Part shown: piece after piece, positions 27,956 to 37,852 of the stretch
Layout of the letters: every line of letters begins with the position of its first letter
How positions within the stretch are numbered: the first letter of the stretch is position 1
Source: Lewinellaceae bacterium
GTDB taxonomy: Bacteria > Bacteroidota > Bacteroidia > Chitinophagales > Saprospiraceae
NCBI GenBank assembly: GCA_016711435.1
Contig: JADJSY010000016.1
Location: 62,001-126,000 of the forward strand
DNA: 64,000 nucleotides
Reading direction: 5' to 3'
Notes under the pieces: generated by a model
What the model was told of the DNA's origin: nothing
Seen by the model: only the letters and a program-made list of their open reading frames with translations
Databases searched by the model: none
Program-made: the position numbers and the translations under genes

Positions 27956-28306
27956 ATATTCTCGATTGAAGCATTTTTTAGGAGGAGTAAAGTGCGGTTT
28001 GAACCGGTTTTTAAGAGTTCAGTAAGTGCGGGTGTAAGACCTATACTACACGGATGTTTGGCTTAACAACGGAAAGCCATTGGTTATCAACTCATTCTTG
28101 AGTTGACCAACTTTATGGCCGTGCGAAGATTGACCAGGCTACAGAAGTACTCAGACGGACTTATAACTCTACGGTTCACAACCACTTAGTGCCGTTGAAA
28201 AGCCCAAGCCTTAAACCTAATGAGCCGCCAAACGGAGCGTCTCACCTTCACCTCCCTCCTGCCAGCGGGATGTCTCTCACTTCTCACCTCTCACCTCTCA
28301 CCTCTC
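27956..28306. repeat. Intergenic region with element A2
   Basis: Bases 27956-28215 hold no gene that I can support; the only clear structure is a 7-bp hairpin caactca/tgagttg near 28088-28105. From about 28222 (gagccgccaaacgg) the sequence resembles the right half of A1 and ends in heptads of the cctctca type that run into the stop codon of the leftward gene at 28307. No complementary left arm is present, so A2 is a half element between convergent genes. Confidence 0.5.
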
Positions 28307-28671
28307 TCACTTTTTCCCCTCCAGCCAGTCTACATACTCGACCGAGCCTAAACGGAACTTGAATAAAAGCGGCAGTTTTTTGCCCAACTGGTGTTCTATC
28401 CTGCAAAGAAGGGCAGGTCTTCCACTTTCCATTGTGTGAGACCCGGACTGTAAAAAACGGGAATTTCCTCGTCTGCGGGCGTGTCTGCAAGCGCTTGAAC
28501 AACCGGAAAGGAGGGCAGTGCAGAGACCGCGCGAAACATGGGCGCGGGCGATTGAAAAGATTGCCGGATTTCGGCTATCGATTTTCCATAGAATTGAAAA
28601 TCAGCCTTTTGTGCGTGTATTGCACTGGAAAATAAACAGATGAAGAAACAGATTTTTTGCATCGTACTCAT
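28307..28671 (-). CDS. Small exported protein of unknown function, frameshifted
   Basis: Signal-peptide-like start (MQKICFFICLFSSAIHAQ; a Met three codons earlier is also possible). The open frame stops at 28396, but one missing base near the AAA at 28405-28407 (forward strand) would continue the protein as RIEHQLGKKLPLLFKF to WLEGKK, ending in a TGA that is the first unit of the A2 heptad array. The total is about 120 residues. No family recognised. Confidence 0.5.
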
Positions 28672-28767
28672 TTCGATTAAGTAGGTGTGCAAAATTAGTT
28701 GATACTAAATCTTTTGTAACTCATTGATTTACATTGCTTTTTGCTTTTTGCAATTTTGCTCTTTTAC

Positions 28768-29952
28768 TTACTCCTGCGCCGTTTCGTTCACTTTGGTTCC
28801 CCTGGGTCCGTCAAATTTTTTCCCTTCGTACAATTCAAATTTCTGGAAGCTGCATTCCAGGGCGCCATTGTACAGGGTGATCCGGCGCGAGGGGCGCAGG
28901 CCGACATGTTTGAGGGCATCGCGGTTGGACGAGATCAGCCAGGCATTCCAGCCGGGCCAGTTTTTTTTCAGCAGGTCGCCGATACCCTGGTAAAAAGCAA
29001 TGCTGTCCTCCAGTTGCATTCGTTCATCGTACGGCGGATTGGTGATGAGCGTACCGGGAATATCGCCCGGTGGCAGCGCTTTTTCAAAGGCTGCTTTTTC
29101 CACACGCACCACTTTTTCCAATTGAGCGGTCAGCAGATTCAACGTGGTGGCATTTCTGGCGCGGCTTTCTATATCTGATGCAACGATCGGAAAATCAAGT
29201 GTTTGAATGATTTTAGCATCTGCTTCGCCTTTCACATCTTCCCAGAGTTTTCGGTCGAAGTCGGGCCATTTGAAAAAGCCGAATCCTTCGCGTTTGTGCT
29301 GGGGCGGCATACCCACGGCCATCATGGCTGCTTCGATGGCAATGGTTCCGGAACCGCACATCGGGTCGATAAAAGGACTCTTTTTATCCCAGCCCGACAG
29401 GAGTACCATGCCGGCTGCCAGTACCTCGCTGAGCGGCGCTTCCACCGTGTCCTTGCGGTAATTTCGGCGGTGCAGGGAATCGCCGCTGGCATCCAATGCC
29501 ACCTCGACGCGGGTGCCTTGTATATGAATATGGATGCGCAGGGTAGGGGAACTGGTGTTTACATCGGGCCGGCGCTGCGTCCGTTCCCGAAACTGATCTA
29601 CAATGGCGTCTTTGGCAAGCAAACCCACATAATGCGAATGTTTGAATACCTCTCCGGTCACAACCGTATCTATGGCCAGGGTATCCTTTACCGACATGTA
29701 TTGCAACCAGTCGATGTCGTAAACGCCTTCATACAGGTCGCGTTCGCTGTAAGCCGAAAAGGCATGTACAGGGATCAGCACGCGCAGGGCAGTCCGTAAT
29801 TCGTAATTCGCCCGATACAGCATACGCCGGTCGCCGTCGAAAGCTACTGCGCGTTTCAATTCGCGAATTCCGGTAGCCCCCATTTCACGCAATTCTGCTG
29901 CCAGCACCGGTTCTAGACCGGCTGCCGTTTTAACGATATATGCTTGTATCAT
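28768..29952 (-). CDS. rlmL: THUMP-domain class I SAM-dependent RNA methyltransferase (RlmL-like)
   Basis: 394 residues corresponding to the N-terminal (RlmL) half of E. coli RlmKL, which makes m2G2445 in 23S rRNA. THUMP domain at about 45-155, then the Rossmann methyltransferase with FIDPMCGSGTIAIEAA as the SAM-binding loop and the catalytic motif TNPPYDER. The RlmK half is absent, as in many non-enteric bacteria. It follows the DUF4249 lipoprotein gene by 6 bases on the same strand, an operon-like arrangement with no obvious functional logic. Confidence 0.85.
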   Translation of the reverse strand: MIQAYIVKTAAGLEPVLAAELREMGATGIRELKRAVAFDGDRRMLYRANYELRTALRVLIPVHAFSAYSERDLYEGVYDIDWLQYMSVKDTLAIDTVVTGEVFKHSHYVGLLAKDAIVDQFRERTQRRPDVNTSSPTLRIHIHIQGTRVEVALDASGDSLHRRNYRKDTVEAPLSEVLAAGMVLLSGWDKKSPFIDPMCGSGTIAIEAAMMAVGMPPQHKREGFGFFKWPDFDRKLWEDVKGEADAKIIQTLDFPIVASDIESRARNATTLNLLTAQLEKVVRVEKAAFEKALPPGDIPGTLITNPPYDERMQLEDSIAFYQGIGDLLKKNWPGWNAWLISSNRDALKHVGLRPSRRITLYNGALECSFQKFELYEGKKFDGPRGTKVNETAQE

Positions 29953-29958
29953 GGGTGA

Positions 29959-30888
29959 TTAGAAATCAAGTTTGATGGTATCTATCGATACGGAATAGCC
30001 TGAAGAATTGCCATAACCGCCTTCCACATTGTTGAATACGGCATCCGGATCACTTAGCGGCAGGTTGTTGCCTTGTCTGGCAACAGAAAGGTGATAGCGG
30101 TAAAACTCTTCCGAAAGCGTGCGCCATTCGATGTAAAGTTGGCGGGGGCGTTCGTTCTGACCGGGTCTGAAAAACACCAATGCGTTGATATTCAAGGTTC
30201 TGACGCCAAGACCCCAAAATTTCTCATTGATGAGTACGGCCGGTTCTGCAATGTTGTGTAAAAGAGACAGGGTACGGCCGTCAGCAGAATAAGCAGCCGG
30301 CTCGTTTTCGTAGGTAAAGTCGACTACAGGAACACCGTCTATGTATTCCAGTACATCGATATCGGTAGTCAGGTTGAATGCAAAATAAGGTTGCCCGGGT
30401 GGCAGCGACGAAAGTTCGAGGGACAACGGAATACGCAAGGCTTTATATCCTTCATCGAGGTCGACTACCGTCACATCTTCCGGGCGAACAGATAAGGGTT
30501 TGAATGGAACATGTGCGGGGACCCTGCTGCTGGCTTCTGCCGGCGGAATACCGGCAATACGCGCGGCCATCGAATATGTCTGCCCTGCCTCCACGGTATC
30601 GCGGCTTTCCCAAAATGCGTTTTTCCCGGTACCTTTTAAAAATAATTTATCTAAAAAAAAACCTTCCTTGGAAACGCTCACATCGACGGAAGCAGGCGGG
30701 ACAGGATCGCTTCCATCGTTTACAGACTGACTGAGATTTATTTTAATTCGAAAAGGCTGGCCGGTTGTAAAATGACAGATTGCAACAATTCTGGTTTCTT
30801 CCTCCGGCAAATCAATGATAACCTCACGGGCGCATCGCGCGCACAAAAGTCCGGTCAGAGCAAGGAGAAAAGTCAGAATGAAACGCAT
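29959..30888 (-). CDS. DUF4249 lipoprotein, TonB-receptor partner
   Basis: 309 residues with a lipoprotein signal (lipobox CARC after TGLLCAR). The body follows the DUF4249 pattern: EVIIDLPEEETRIVAICHFTTG at the start, a beta-rich carboxypeptidase-like domain, and FYRYHLSVARQGNN followed by DPDAVFNNVEGGYG near the end, where the motif of a sandwich closing loop is typical. DUF4249 lipoproteins are nearly always encoded after a TonB receptor with an STN domain, as here (67-base gap), and probably cap or assist that receptor at the outer membrane (inference from context). Confidence 0.85.
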   Translation of the reverse strand: MRFILTFLLALTGLLCARCAREVIIDLPEEETRIVAICHFTTGQPFRIKINLSQSVNDGSDPVPPASVDVSVSKEGFFLDKLFLKGTGKNAFWESRDTVEAGQTYSMAARIAGIPPAEASSRVPAHVPFKPLSVRPEDVTVVDLDEGYKALRIPLSLELSSLPPGQPYFAFNLTTDIDVLEYIDGVPVVDFTYENEPAAYSADGRTLSLLHNIAEPAVLINEKFWGLGVRTLNINALVFFRPGQNERPRQLYIEWRTLSEEFYRYHLSVARQGNNLPLSDPDAVFNNVEGGYGNSSGYSVSIDTIKLDF

Positions 30889-30955
30889 GAATCGTTATAA
30901 TTGTAGGCAAAGGTACGGAGGATAAACAGTAGATGATGCGGGCATGTTCTAAACG

Positions 30956-33610
30956 TTAAATTTTAATTTCGTAGCGAAAGACAGGCAGCAATGGTAACAA
31001 GGTGTACTGAATGGCTTTTCCACGTATCTCGCTGTCCGTATCCACGGAAAGGTAAAAAGGATTGGCCCGGTTGTAGGTATTATAAGCGCCCAACTGAATA
31101 TTGTGTCTTACTTGCTTCGTATTGAAATGTATGTTCAGCGCCAGGTCCAGCCGGTGATAGTTGGGCAGGCGGTATCCATTTACTTCCGTGTATACGAATA
31201 CTTCCCGTGCAACCTCGCCCTCTACCGATTGGTGGCGGTATTTCACACCGGTCAGCGTAATGGGGTTGCCTATAGCAAAAGCCCAGACGGCACTGGCATC
31301 CAGCCAGGGGCTGAGGCGTTGCTGAAGGGTGATTTTCAGGTCATGTGGCCGGTCGAAACGAAACAGGAACTCCCGACCCGAATTGATTTCCGGGAAAGTC
31401 CGTGTCGTTTTTGAATAAGTATATGCAATGGAGCCGTTGGTGGCGCCGGTATTTTTTTCAAGCACCACTTCAATGCCTCTGCTGCGACCGGTTCCCGTGG
31501 CGATCCGATCCTCCCAGCCGCTGGCGTCTTCTGCGCCGCCTGTGAAAAGCGCATCATTGGAAGATAAAAAGGTAAAAACACGGTCGAGGTTTTTATCATA
31601 AGCCTCTGCCTGCCAGGCCCAGCCGTGTTTTTGCCAACTGATGCCCGCCGAAAACTGCTGCACTTGCTCCGGTTGTACTTTTTGTGTGGAAGGCACCCAC
31701 AATTCAAAAGGTAAACTGACATTAAAAGAGCCGATCTGGTGCAGGTACTGGGTCATCTGGTGGTATCCGCCCCAGATATTCCAGCCGCTCGTTTTTCCCC
31801 AGCGTACCCGAAAACGGGGTTGCAAAGACCGGTAATTGACGTTTTTTCCCTGAAAAACAGACCCGTTTAAACCCGTTTCGATGTGTACGTTTTTGATTGG
31901 TTCAAACTCCGCATCGAAGTAAGCCTCTACTTCATTGGCTGTAATACGTTCGTTATTCAACAGGATGTTGGCCAATGAATCGATGGCCGTCGGCGACTGG
32001 CCGGGCAACTGAAAGTTGACCGACAGGGCGCCGGGCTGAAAATTGTGTTGTGTAATGGCGGCGCCCCAGCGCAGCGTCAGCCGGTCGGAAATAAAAAAAC
32101 TGAAATCTGTTTTGCCTGATATATCGCGGATCAGCGTTTGGTACAGTTGGGCATAATCGTACAATACCTGCTGTTTGCCGGAAGGGAACAGCGCCAGCGA
32201 ATTGAATGTCAACTGGCTTCCGTAAATAAAGCGGCTGTAACGCAGGGTGGTATTGGTAAACAGGTTTTTGCCCATCACGTGATTCCAGCGCAGGGCCGCG
32301 ATTGAATTGCCCCAGTCGGAAGTGATGCTGTAACGATCTGTGATAAAGCCGCCGGGGTCATTGTATAATTGTATAAAACTGTTTCTAAAACGGTCGCCAC
32401 CTGAGTAATAACTGAAATATACCCGGTCCTGATCCGACAGGACGTAATTCAATTTGAGGTTGGCATCATAAAAACGGTAATTGACCTGGTCGCCGGAAAA
32501 GGTCAGCAAATTTCCCTTCTTGCTAAAATAATTGACCCAGGGGCCGAGATAGGTGGTGCGAACCCCCAGTAAAAATGAACTTTTATCGCGTTCCAGCGGC
32601 CCTTCCAGCGCCAGCGAAGAGGCAAAAAGCCCCGCAGATACGCTGGCATGGTATTCCCTGAAATTGCCGTCGCGGGTACGCACATCGAGCACCGACGCTA
32701 CCCGGCCACCGTATCTGGCTGGAAAATCTCCTTTCCACAAACGCACATTACTAACCGTAGAGGGATTGTAAATGGAAAACAGGCCCAAAGCATGGCTTGG
32801 GCTGTATACCGGCACATCATCGAGCAGAAACAGGTTGTGGTCGGCATTTCCGCCGCGCACATGCAGGCCGCCCAATCCGTCTACGCCGGTTTGTATGCCG
32901 GGTTGCAGTGCGGTCTGGCGCAGCAAATCGGCTTCGCCGCCGGGCATGGGCAATGCGTGTAAATCATTGCCTGTCAAGTACTTGGGGCTTCCGCCTTTCT
33001 GACTTTTAGTCTCTGCGTCTACATTGTCGCTAACAACCACCTCCGGTAAATTATTGTCGGGGCGCAGTTGGAAACGAATCAGCCGGTCCGAGTTCAGGGA
33101 TAGAAACAATTTTTCCGGGCGATAACCGATATAGGATATGGTAAAATTGTACTCCCCTTCGTCCAGCCGCAGACTGAAAAAGCCGTACTCATTGCTGACC
33201 GTGCCGTTATTCTTTTCAGATTGAGCCCGAATACCGGCGCCGATGAGTCGTTCGCCCGTTTCAGCATCCTGCACATAGCCGCTGAGGGTGTATTTCTGGT
33301 TTTTTTTGAAAAAAATGACCTGCGAACCATCGTATTTGAACGAAACTTTTGCGCAAGTGCTGATTTGCTCTAACAGCCGGGCCATCGAAATTTTTTGTAC
33401 TGCCAAATCCAGCGGTTCGCAACGGCTGAAAAAACGGTCGCTGAAAACGATATTGACCCCGGTCTGGCGGCTCAATTGCACCAATGCGTCGGCGGGCAGG
33501 CAGTTCCGGCAATTGAAATCCAGGGGCGCTGCAAGGGGATCCTGTGCAATCAAAGTGTTGATTGCCAGAATATTGATAAAAAAGAAGAGTGCAACAAAGG
33601 ATTTGTTCAT
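30956..33610 (-). CDS. TonB-dependent receptor with STN and carboxypeptidase-like domains
   Basis: 884 residues. After the signal peptide (ending TLIAQ) there is an STN domain at about 40-105 (LPADALVQLSRQTGVNIVFS), as in receptors that signal to anti-sigma factors, then a carboxypeptidase-regulatory-like domain (LSGYVQDAETGERLIGAGI), a plug (GGLHVRGGNADHNLFLLDDV, FPARYGGRVASVLDV) and a barrel. It is the first gene of a leftward operon with DUF4249 and the RlmL-like gene. No FecI/FecR pair is present in the window, so signalling partners, if any, are elsewhere. Confidence 0.92.
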   Translation of the reverse strand: MNKSFVALFFFINILAINTLIAQDPLAAPLDFNCRNCLPADALVQLSRQTGVNIVFSDRFFSRCEPLDLAVQKISMARLLEQISTCAKVSFKYDGSQVIFFKKNQKYTLSGYVQDAETGERLIGAGIRAQSEKNNGTVSNEYGFFSLRLDEGEYNFTISYIGYRPEKLFLSLNSDRLIRFQLRPDNNLPEVVVSDNVDAETKSQKGGSPKYLTGNDLHALPMPGGEADLLRQTALQPGIQTGVDGLGGLHVRGGNADHNLFLLDDVPVYSPSHALGLFSIYNPSTVSNVRLWKGDFPARYGGRVASVLDVRTRDGNFREYHASVSAGLFASSLALEGPLERDKSSFLLGVRTTYLGPWVNYFSKKGNLLTFSGDQVNYRFYDANLKLNYVLSDQDRVYFSYYSGGDRFRNSFIQLYNDPGGFITDRYSITSDWGNSIAALRWNHVMGKNLFTNTTLRYSRFIYGSQLTFNSLALFPSGKQQVLYDYAQLYQTLIRDISGKTDFSFFISDRLTLRWGAAITQHNFQPGALSVNFQLPGQSPTAIDSLANILLNNERITANEVEAYFDAEFEPIKNVHIETGLNGSVFQGKNVNYRSLQPRFRVRWGKTSGWNIWGGYHQMTQYLHQIGSFNVSLPFELWVPSTQKVQPEQVQQFSAGISWQKHGWAWQAEAYDKNLDRVFTFLSSNDALFTGGAEDASGWEDRIATGTGRSRGIEVVLEKNTGATNGSIAYTYSKTTRTFPEINSGREFLFRFDRPHDLKITLQQRLSPWLDASAVWAFAIGNPITLTGVKYRHQSVEGEVAREVFVYTEVNGYRLPNYHRLDLALNIHFNTKQVRHNIQLGAYNTYNRANPFYLSVDTDSEIRGKAIQYTLLPLLPVFRYEIKI

Positions 33611-33777
33611 GCCGTGGTTTCCAAACTGGGTCGCAAGTTAAGGTTCTCCGAAGGGATGCCCGTGGCTTTAACGAAATTTTCAAGGGTTCTGTCAGGGATT
33701 AACCGGCGTAACCGGCATTTTGTCGAAGCATTTTGGAGAATCTTCGAGAGTTCCTACCATAGCCACTGCATTTGATA

Positions 33778-33785
33778 TACTTTTG
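33778..33785 (+). promoter_or_regulatory. -7 box upstream of yidC
   Basis: TACTTTTG matches TAnnTTTG exactly and ends 24 bases before the yidC ATG. No clear -33 TTG at normal spacing. The 199-base gap to the divergent TonB receptor gene must also hold that gene's promoter. Confidence 0.45.
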
Positions 33786-33809
33786 CGGCTCTTTTGAAAT
33801 GTGTTAATA

Positions 33810-35695
33810 ATGGAAGAAAAACAAAGTCAGATAAGTACGTTCGTTGGCATAGGTCTTATTTTCCTGTTGCTATACCTTTGGATGCAATATTCCAAACCAC
33901 CTGAACAGCCGGAACAACCCCCGGCTCAGACGAACGCCCAGCAAAATACAGCCCCTGCTCAACAGCAGGCCGCCACTCCTGGTCAGCCCGTTGCGCAGGT
34001 TCCGGGAGATACCGTCAACAACGCCATGGCAAATGCCCGGTTCGGGGCTTTCGCTGCTGCAGGCGCCGGTACGGAACAATTTGAAACCCTTGAAAATGAT
34101 CTCGTCAAAATAACATTCAGCACCAAAGGCGGGGCTATCAAAGAGGTGTTTTTGAAAAAATTTGAAAAAATCAGCGCCGACACTGCCGGTGTGGAAACAC
34201 AAAACCCCGTACGCCTGCTCGAAGACAGTAAAAATCGCTTCGAGTACGAACTGCCGGTGATGGGAACCGCTGCCGGGAAGGTGCTTTCCAGCGAGCTCTT
34301 TTTCACGGCTGCTAAAAACGGAAACACCATCACGTTTCGCGCCGATGCCGGCCAGGGACGGTACTTTGAGCAACGGTACTCCCTGCGCGCCGATGATTAT
34401 GCCATCGACTACCAGGTAAGCGGCAACGGACTGCAAAACGTGCTGTCACAGCAACAACTGCGGCTCAACTGGGTGAACCACCTCGATAAATTAGAAAAAA
34501 ACCAGACCTACGAGCGCACCATGTCGTCGGTGTATTTCAAAAAAGCAGATGCCTCCGCCGACTATTGCGACTGCCGCAGCAACGACGTGGAAAGCCTGGG
34601 CCAGGAACCGGTGCAGTGGTTTTCGCATTCCAACCAGTTCTTCAATACAACCTTGATGGCCAATGGGTTTACATTCCGGGAATTTGTGGGCGAAACCATG
34701 ATGTTCACGGATGCGGACCCGGATCTGAAGTTGTTGAGAACCACGGCGGTGTTGCCTTTCGAGAGCGGAAGTGCCAACATGACCTCTATTCCGGCCCCAA
34801 CGAATTTGACCGCCTTCGGGCGATGGGTTCCACGCTGGAAGATATTATTCCTTTTGGCGCCAGTATTTTCGGAGCGATCAATCGCTGGATCATGCACCCG
34901 ATTTTTGAGTTTCTCTCCCGTTATATCGGTATGTCGGGCATCGTAATCCTCATTCTGACGCTGCTGGTAAAACTGTGCGTGTACCCGCTTACCTACCGCA
35001 TGGTGTTGAGCCAATCCAAAATGTCGGCTTTGAAGCCACAACTGGAAACCCTGAAAAAGAAACACGGCGACGACCAGCAGGCCATGAGCGTGGAAACCAT
35101 GAAACTGTACAGCACCTACGGCGTGAATCCGTTGGGCGGCTCCCTTCCGGTTTTGTTACAAATGCCGATCTGGTTCGCTTTGTACCGTTTTTTCCCTGCC
35201 AGTATTGAATTCCGTCAACAGAGTTTCCTGTGGGCAACCGACTTGTCCAGTTACGACAGCATCATGCAACTGCCCTTCCATTTGCCTTTTGGCGCGGGTA
35301 GCCACATCAGTTTGTTCACTCTGATCTGGGTGGTCACCACCCTCTGGTATACCTGGTATTCCATGAAACAAATGGACAACTCGGCCATGCAGAACGACCA
35401 GATGAAGGTGATGAAATACATGCAATATGCCATGCCGGTGATGTTCATGTTCTTTTTCAACTCTTTTGCTTCGGGACTTACACTGTACCTCTGTTTCAGC
35501 AATATCCTCAACATCGGTCAGACGGTTGTAACCAAACAATTCCTGATCGACAATGAAAAGATAAAGGCTCAACTGGAAGTGCAGAAAAATAAGCCCAAAA
35601 AGACGTCCGGTTTCCGCTCAAGGCTTGAAAATGCTATGAAGGAGCAGCAGCGGCTCCAGGAAGAAAAGGCGAAACAACAGACCAAAAAGAAGTGA
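33810..35695 (+). CDS. yidC: Membrane protein insertase YidC, one frameshift
   Basis: About 628 residues of the Gram-negative YidC type. N-terminal TM (FVGIGLIFLLLYLWMQY), a Pro/Gln-rich linker, a large periplasmic domain (ENDLVKITFSTKGGAIKEV), then the conserved insertase core (FEFLSRYIGMSGIVILIL, PLTYRMVLSQSKMSALKP, NPLGGSLPVLLQMPIWFALY) and a Lys-rich ribosome-binding-type tail. A base is missing at 34781-34782 (ATGACC for ATGGACC); restoring G gives ANMDLYSGPNEFDRLRAMGS. Because YidC is essential and both halves are perfectly conserved, a consensus error is most likely. Start 33810 is preferred to the in-frame GTG nine bases earlier. Confidence 0.92.
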
Positions 35696-35699
35696 TGAT

Positions 35700-36050
35700 T
35701 CGCAGGTGGATTTTTCCCGCGTGGAGTGATGGCACACGGATTTGAAGGATTGGACACGGATTTTAGCAGATTTTGCGCTTGCGCGCCGTAGGAATAATAG
35801 CAACGCGGATTAGACGGATGACGCTGATTTACACGGATTTTCCCGCTTTAGAGTTGACACGGAACAAATTTTATCACTTTTTAGAAAAAAGAAGGTCAAC
35901 TCTAAATCGGGAAAATCCGTGTAAAAACGTCATCCACAATCCGCGTTGCTATACTCAAAGCCAATCCGTCAACTCTACGAGGGGAAATCCGTGTCTAATC
36001 CTTCAAATCCGTGTTCTATTGCGCTACGAAGGGAAAAGTCCGTATTCCAT
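35700..36050. repeat. Nested inverted-repeat element B1 (acacggattt family)
   Basis: Fills the gap between the convergent yidC and GWxTD genes. Repeated blocks of the form acacggatttgaaggattgg, gcaacgcggatt and tttacacggattttcccg occur on the left in one orientation. On the right they recur as complements (gggaaaatccgtgt, aatccgcgttgct, atccttcaaatccgtgt). The order is mirror-like around a centre near 35885. Same sequence family as B2 at 51631. No coding capacity. Confidence 0.75.
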
Positions 36051-36055
36051 CTCAG

Positions 36056-37516
36056 TCAAAAATCCTCAAAATATGTCCGCGCATTCCTTCCCACATTCCG
36101 TTTCATCGAAGTGGAATCGTGGTAGTTGTCGCCTTCGTATTCTTCTCCGGCATTTCTGGAATACAGCACTCGTTCCCAACGCGGATTGTTGATTTCTCCG
36201 CGCGCATTGGAGTGCAAGGTGATGAAATCTTCCCCGGCCAGCGAAGGGTTGTAAAACAGGAATTTGACGTTGCGCTGGTTCGTTTTAGGGAAATTGTAAT
36301 ACACCCAGATTTCATAAGGCGGCGCGGCCGGATCGTCTTCCACGCGGATCAGGTCGTCGGGGCGGCCGAAACGCATATAGGTGCGGCCGCGATCTGTTTC
36401 AAAACCATAGCGGAAACCGCTTTTAAATTTTTCATTGGCCGCTTTAGCAATCGCGATATGCTGTTGATAGGCTAATTCGGGATTGTTGGCATCCATGCGA
36501 ACAAAGTAGCGAAACAGCGTAAATCGCATTTGTTTTAAATCGCCCGATTTCAGGACATTTTGCAGGGTGGCCGATTCTTCGTTGCTCAGCAGCGGGCCGA
36601 TTGCACGCAGCCCGAAGCGCAGTTCGGTTTCATCCAGGTTTTGTACAAACTGGCGCGCCATAACATCGTCGGTCAATTCGGTTTCCTTCACTTGCAGAAA
36701 GGGATTGCTGCGCTGAAATGGCAAACTGCGTATTTTGAGCAGTTCATTGGCTGCGTTTCGGAGCTCGACAGTCAGCAGGTAGTTGCCGCTTTCCAGTTCG
36801 CTGATGTCCATTTGCACCAGCAAGGCATCCATCGTTGACGGGCGTTTTTTTTGTGTTCCGACCGAAATGAGGTTTTTGATTCCGTTTCCTTTTTCCTGTT
36901 CGATGAAATAGCGCATCGTATAATTTTCATCAGCGCCGAGGCTTTTATCGCTGTGGTACATTTCGGCGTAAAAAACCAGGCGCGTAGCATAACGGTCGTA
37001 AAATGCAAAAGGCAAAGGCTCCAGATAATACCCGTTTTTATTGAATGGGCCTTCCGAGTTGTCGGCCCGAAATCCGCGCAGCAGCAAGGGTTCGGACAGG
37101 TATAACGTGCGGCTTATATCCACTTTGATCGGGGTTTTCATTTGATCCGTATTCGTGGTATCGTACACGTCCTGGAACGTAATTTCCAGTTCGTATTCGC
37201 CGTTGGGTACGGCGAGCCGTTTGACGTCGAGCAGCGCCCGAGGCGCCTCCACCAGTGGACTATGGAGGATGTATTTTTCGTAATTGACGATGTTTTCGCC
37301 TTTTTTTATCATAATCAGCACCTCCACCGATGCTTGCAGGTGTATGCTGTCTACTTGCTTGAATGTGACCGAGCCGCCCGCTACTTCGAGGTTGATTTCA
37401 ATATAGGATTTGTCAGGAGTAGCGTAAACGGCATAGGAAACGCCGGTATCGAGGGCAGAAACTGCGAGGGGAAGCAACAAGGCTGCGAGCAATGTTGGAA
37501 AAATTGTTTTTTTCAT
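36056..37516 (-). CDS. GWxTD-domain exported protein
   Basis: 486 residues from MKKTIFPTLL, which gives a signal peptide ending AVSAL; the longer frame upstream is not signal-like. The N-terminal half is beta-rich. The C-terminal GWxTD region has the hallmark GRTYMRFGRPDDLIRV, then EDDPAAPPYEIWVYYNF and LFYNPSLAGEDFITLHSNARGE. GWxTD proteins are common in Bacteroidota and of unknown function, probably periplasmic or surface. It is convergent with yidC and has C2 upstream. Confidence 0.85.
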   Translation of the reverse strand: MKKTIFPTLLAALLLPLAVSALDTGVSYAVYATPDKSYIEINLEVAGGSVTFKQVDSIHLQASVEVLIMIKKGENIVNYEKYILHSPLVEAPRALLDVKRLAVPNGEYELEITFQDVYDTTNTDQMKTPIKVDISRTLYLSEPLLLRGFRADNSEGPFNKNGYYLEPLPFAFYDRYATRLVFYAEMYHSDKSLGADENYTMRYFIEQEKGNGIKNLISVGTQKKRPSTMDALLVQMDISELESGNYLLTVELRNAANELLKIRSLPFQRSNPFLQVKETELTDDVMARQFVQNLDETELRFGLRAIGPLLSNEESATLQNVLKSGDLKQMRFTLFRYFVRMDANNPELAYQQHIAIAKAANEKFKSGFRYGFETDRGRTYMRFGRPDDLIRVEDDPAAPPYEIWVYYNFPKTNQRNVKFLFYNPSLAGEDFITLHSNARGEINNPRWERVLYSRNAGEEYEGDNYHDSTSMKRNVGRNARTYFEDF

Positions 37517-37557
37517 AGCAGAATAATAAGAAGTTGGGGGACATAACCACATTTAGG

Positions 37558-37715
37558 CCAATGTCATTGATTTAAGGGTAGTGAAGAGGTGTCATCTCCT
37601 GACGAAGGAAGGAGGTGACATCTCGAAACGGCCGTTTCCCAGCAAGTTTCCGCTACGAGATGTCACTTGCTCCTGCGTCGCAAATGACACCTCTTCGCTA
37701 AGCCAATGACATTGC
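37558..37715. repeat. Palindromic element C2 (MITE-like) with 9-bp flanking direct repeat
   Basis: About 157 bp, almost identical to C1. The ends caatgtcattg and caatgacattg are inverted repeats, continued inward by gaagaggtgtcat and gtgacatctcg arms to a palindromic centre aaacggccgttt. The element is bordered by catttaggc at 37550-37558 and again at 37716-37724, which looks like a 9-bp target-site duplication. It has no transposase, so if mobile it would need one in trans. Confidence 0.75.
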
Positions 37716-37852
37716 CATTTAGGCAACAATATCCATTTTTTCACACAACACCAACAGCCATATTTTGGAAAAAGTCAGGTTTCTGAATACGCGATTGGCG
37801 GCCAAATGCCAATAAAGATACATGCTATTTGGCAACCTGAAAAGCCATTATT

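Noticed and set aside
27956..28215. tRNA or structured RNA gene after the PKD gene
   Set aside because: Only a 7-bp hairpin was found; no cloverleaf, T-loop motif or promoter.
28284..28502. 72-aa leftward open frame
   Set aside because: Its last part is translated A2 repeat, and its frame gives no sensible continuation of the 28307 protein, unlike the frame ending WLEGKK.
33810..35695. yidC as a real pseudogene
   Set aside because: A single G restores a perfect protein and YidC is essential; consensus error is far likelier.
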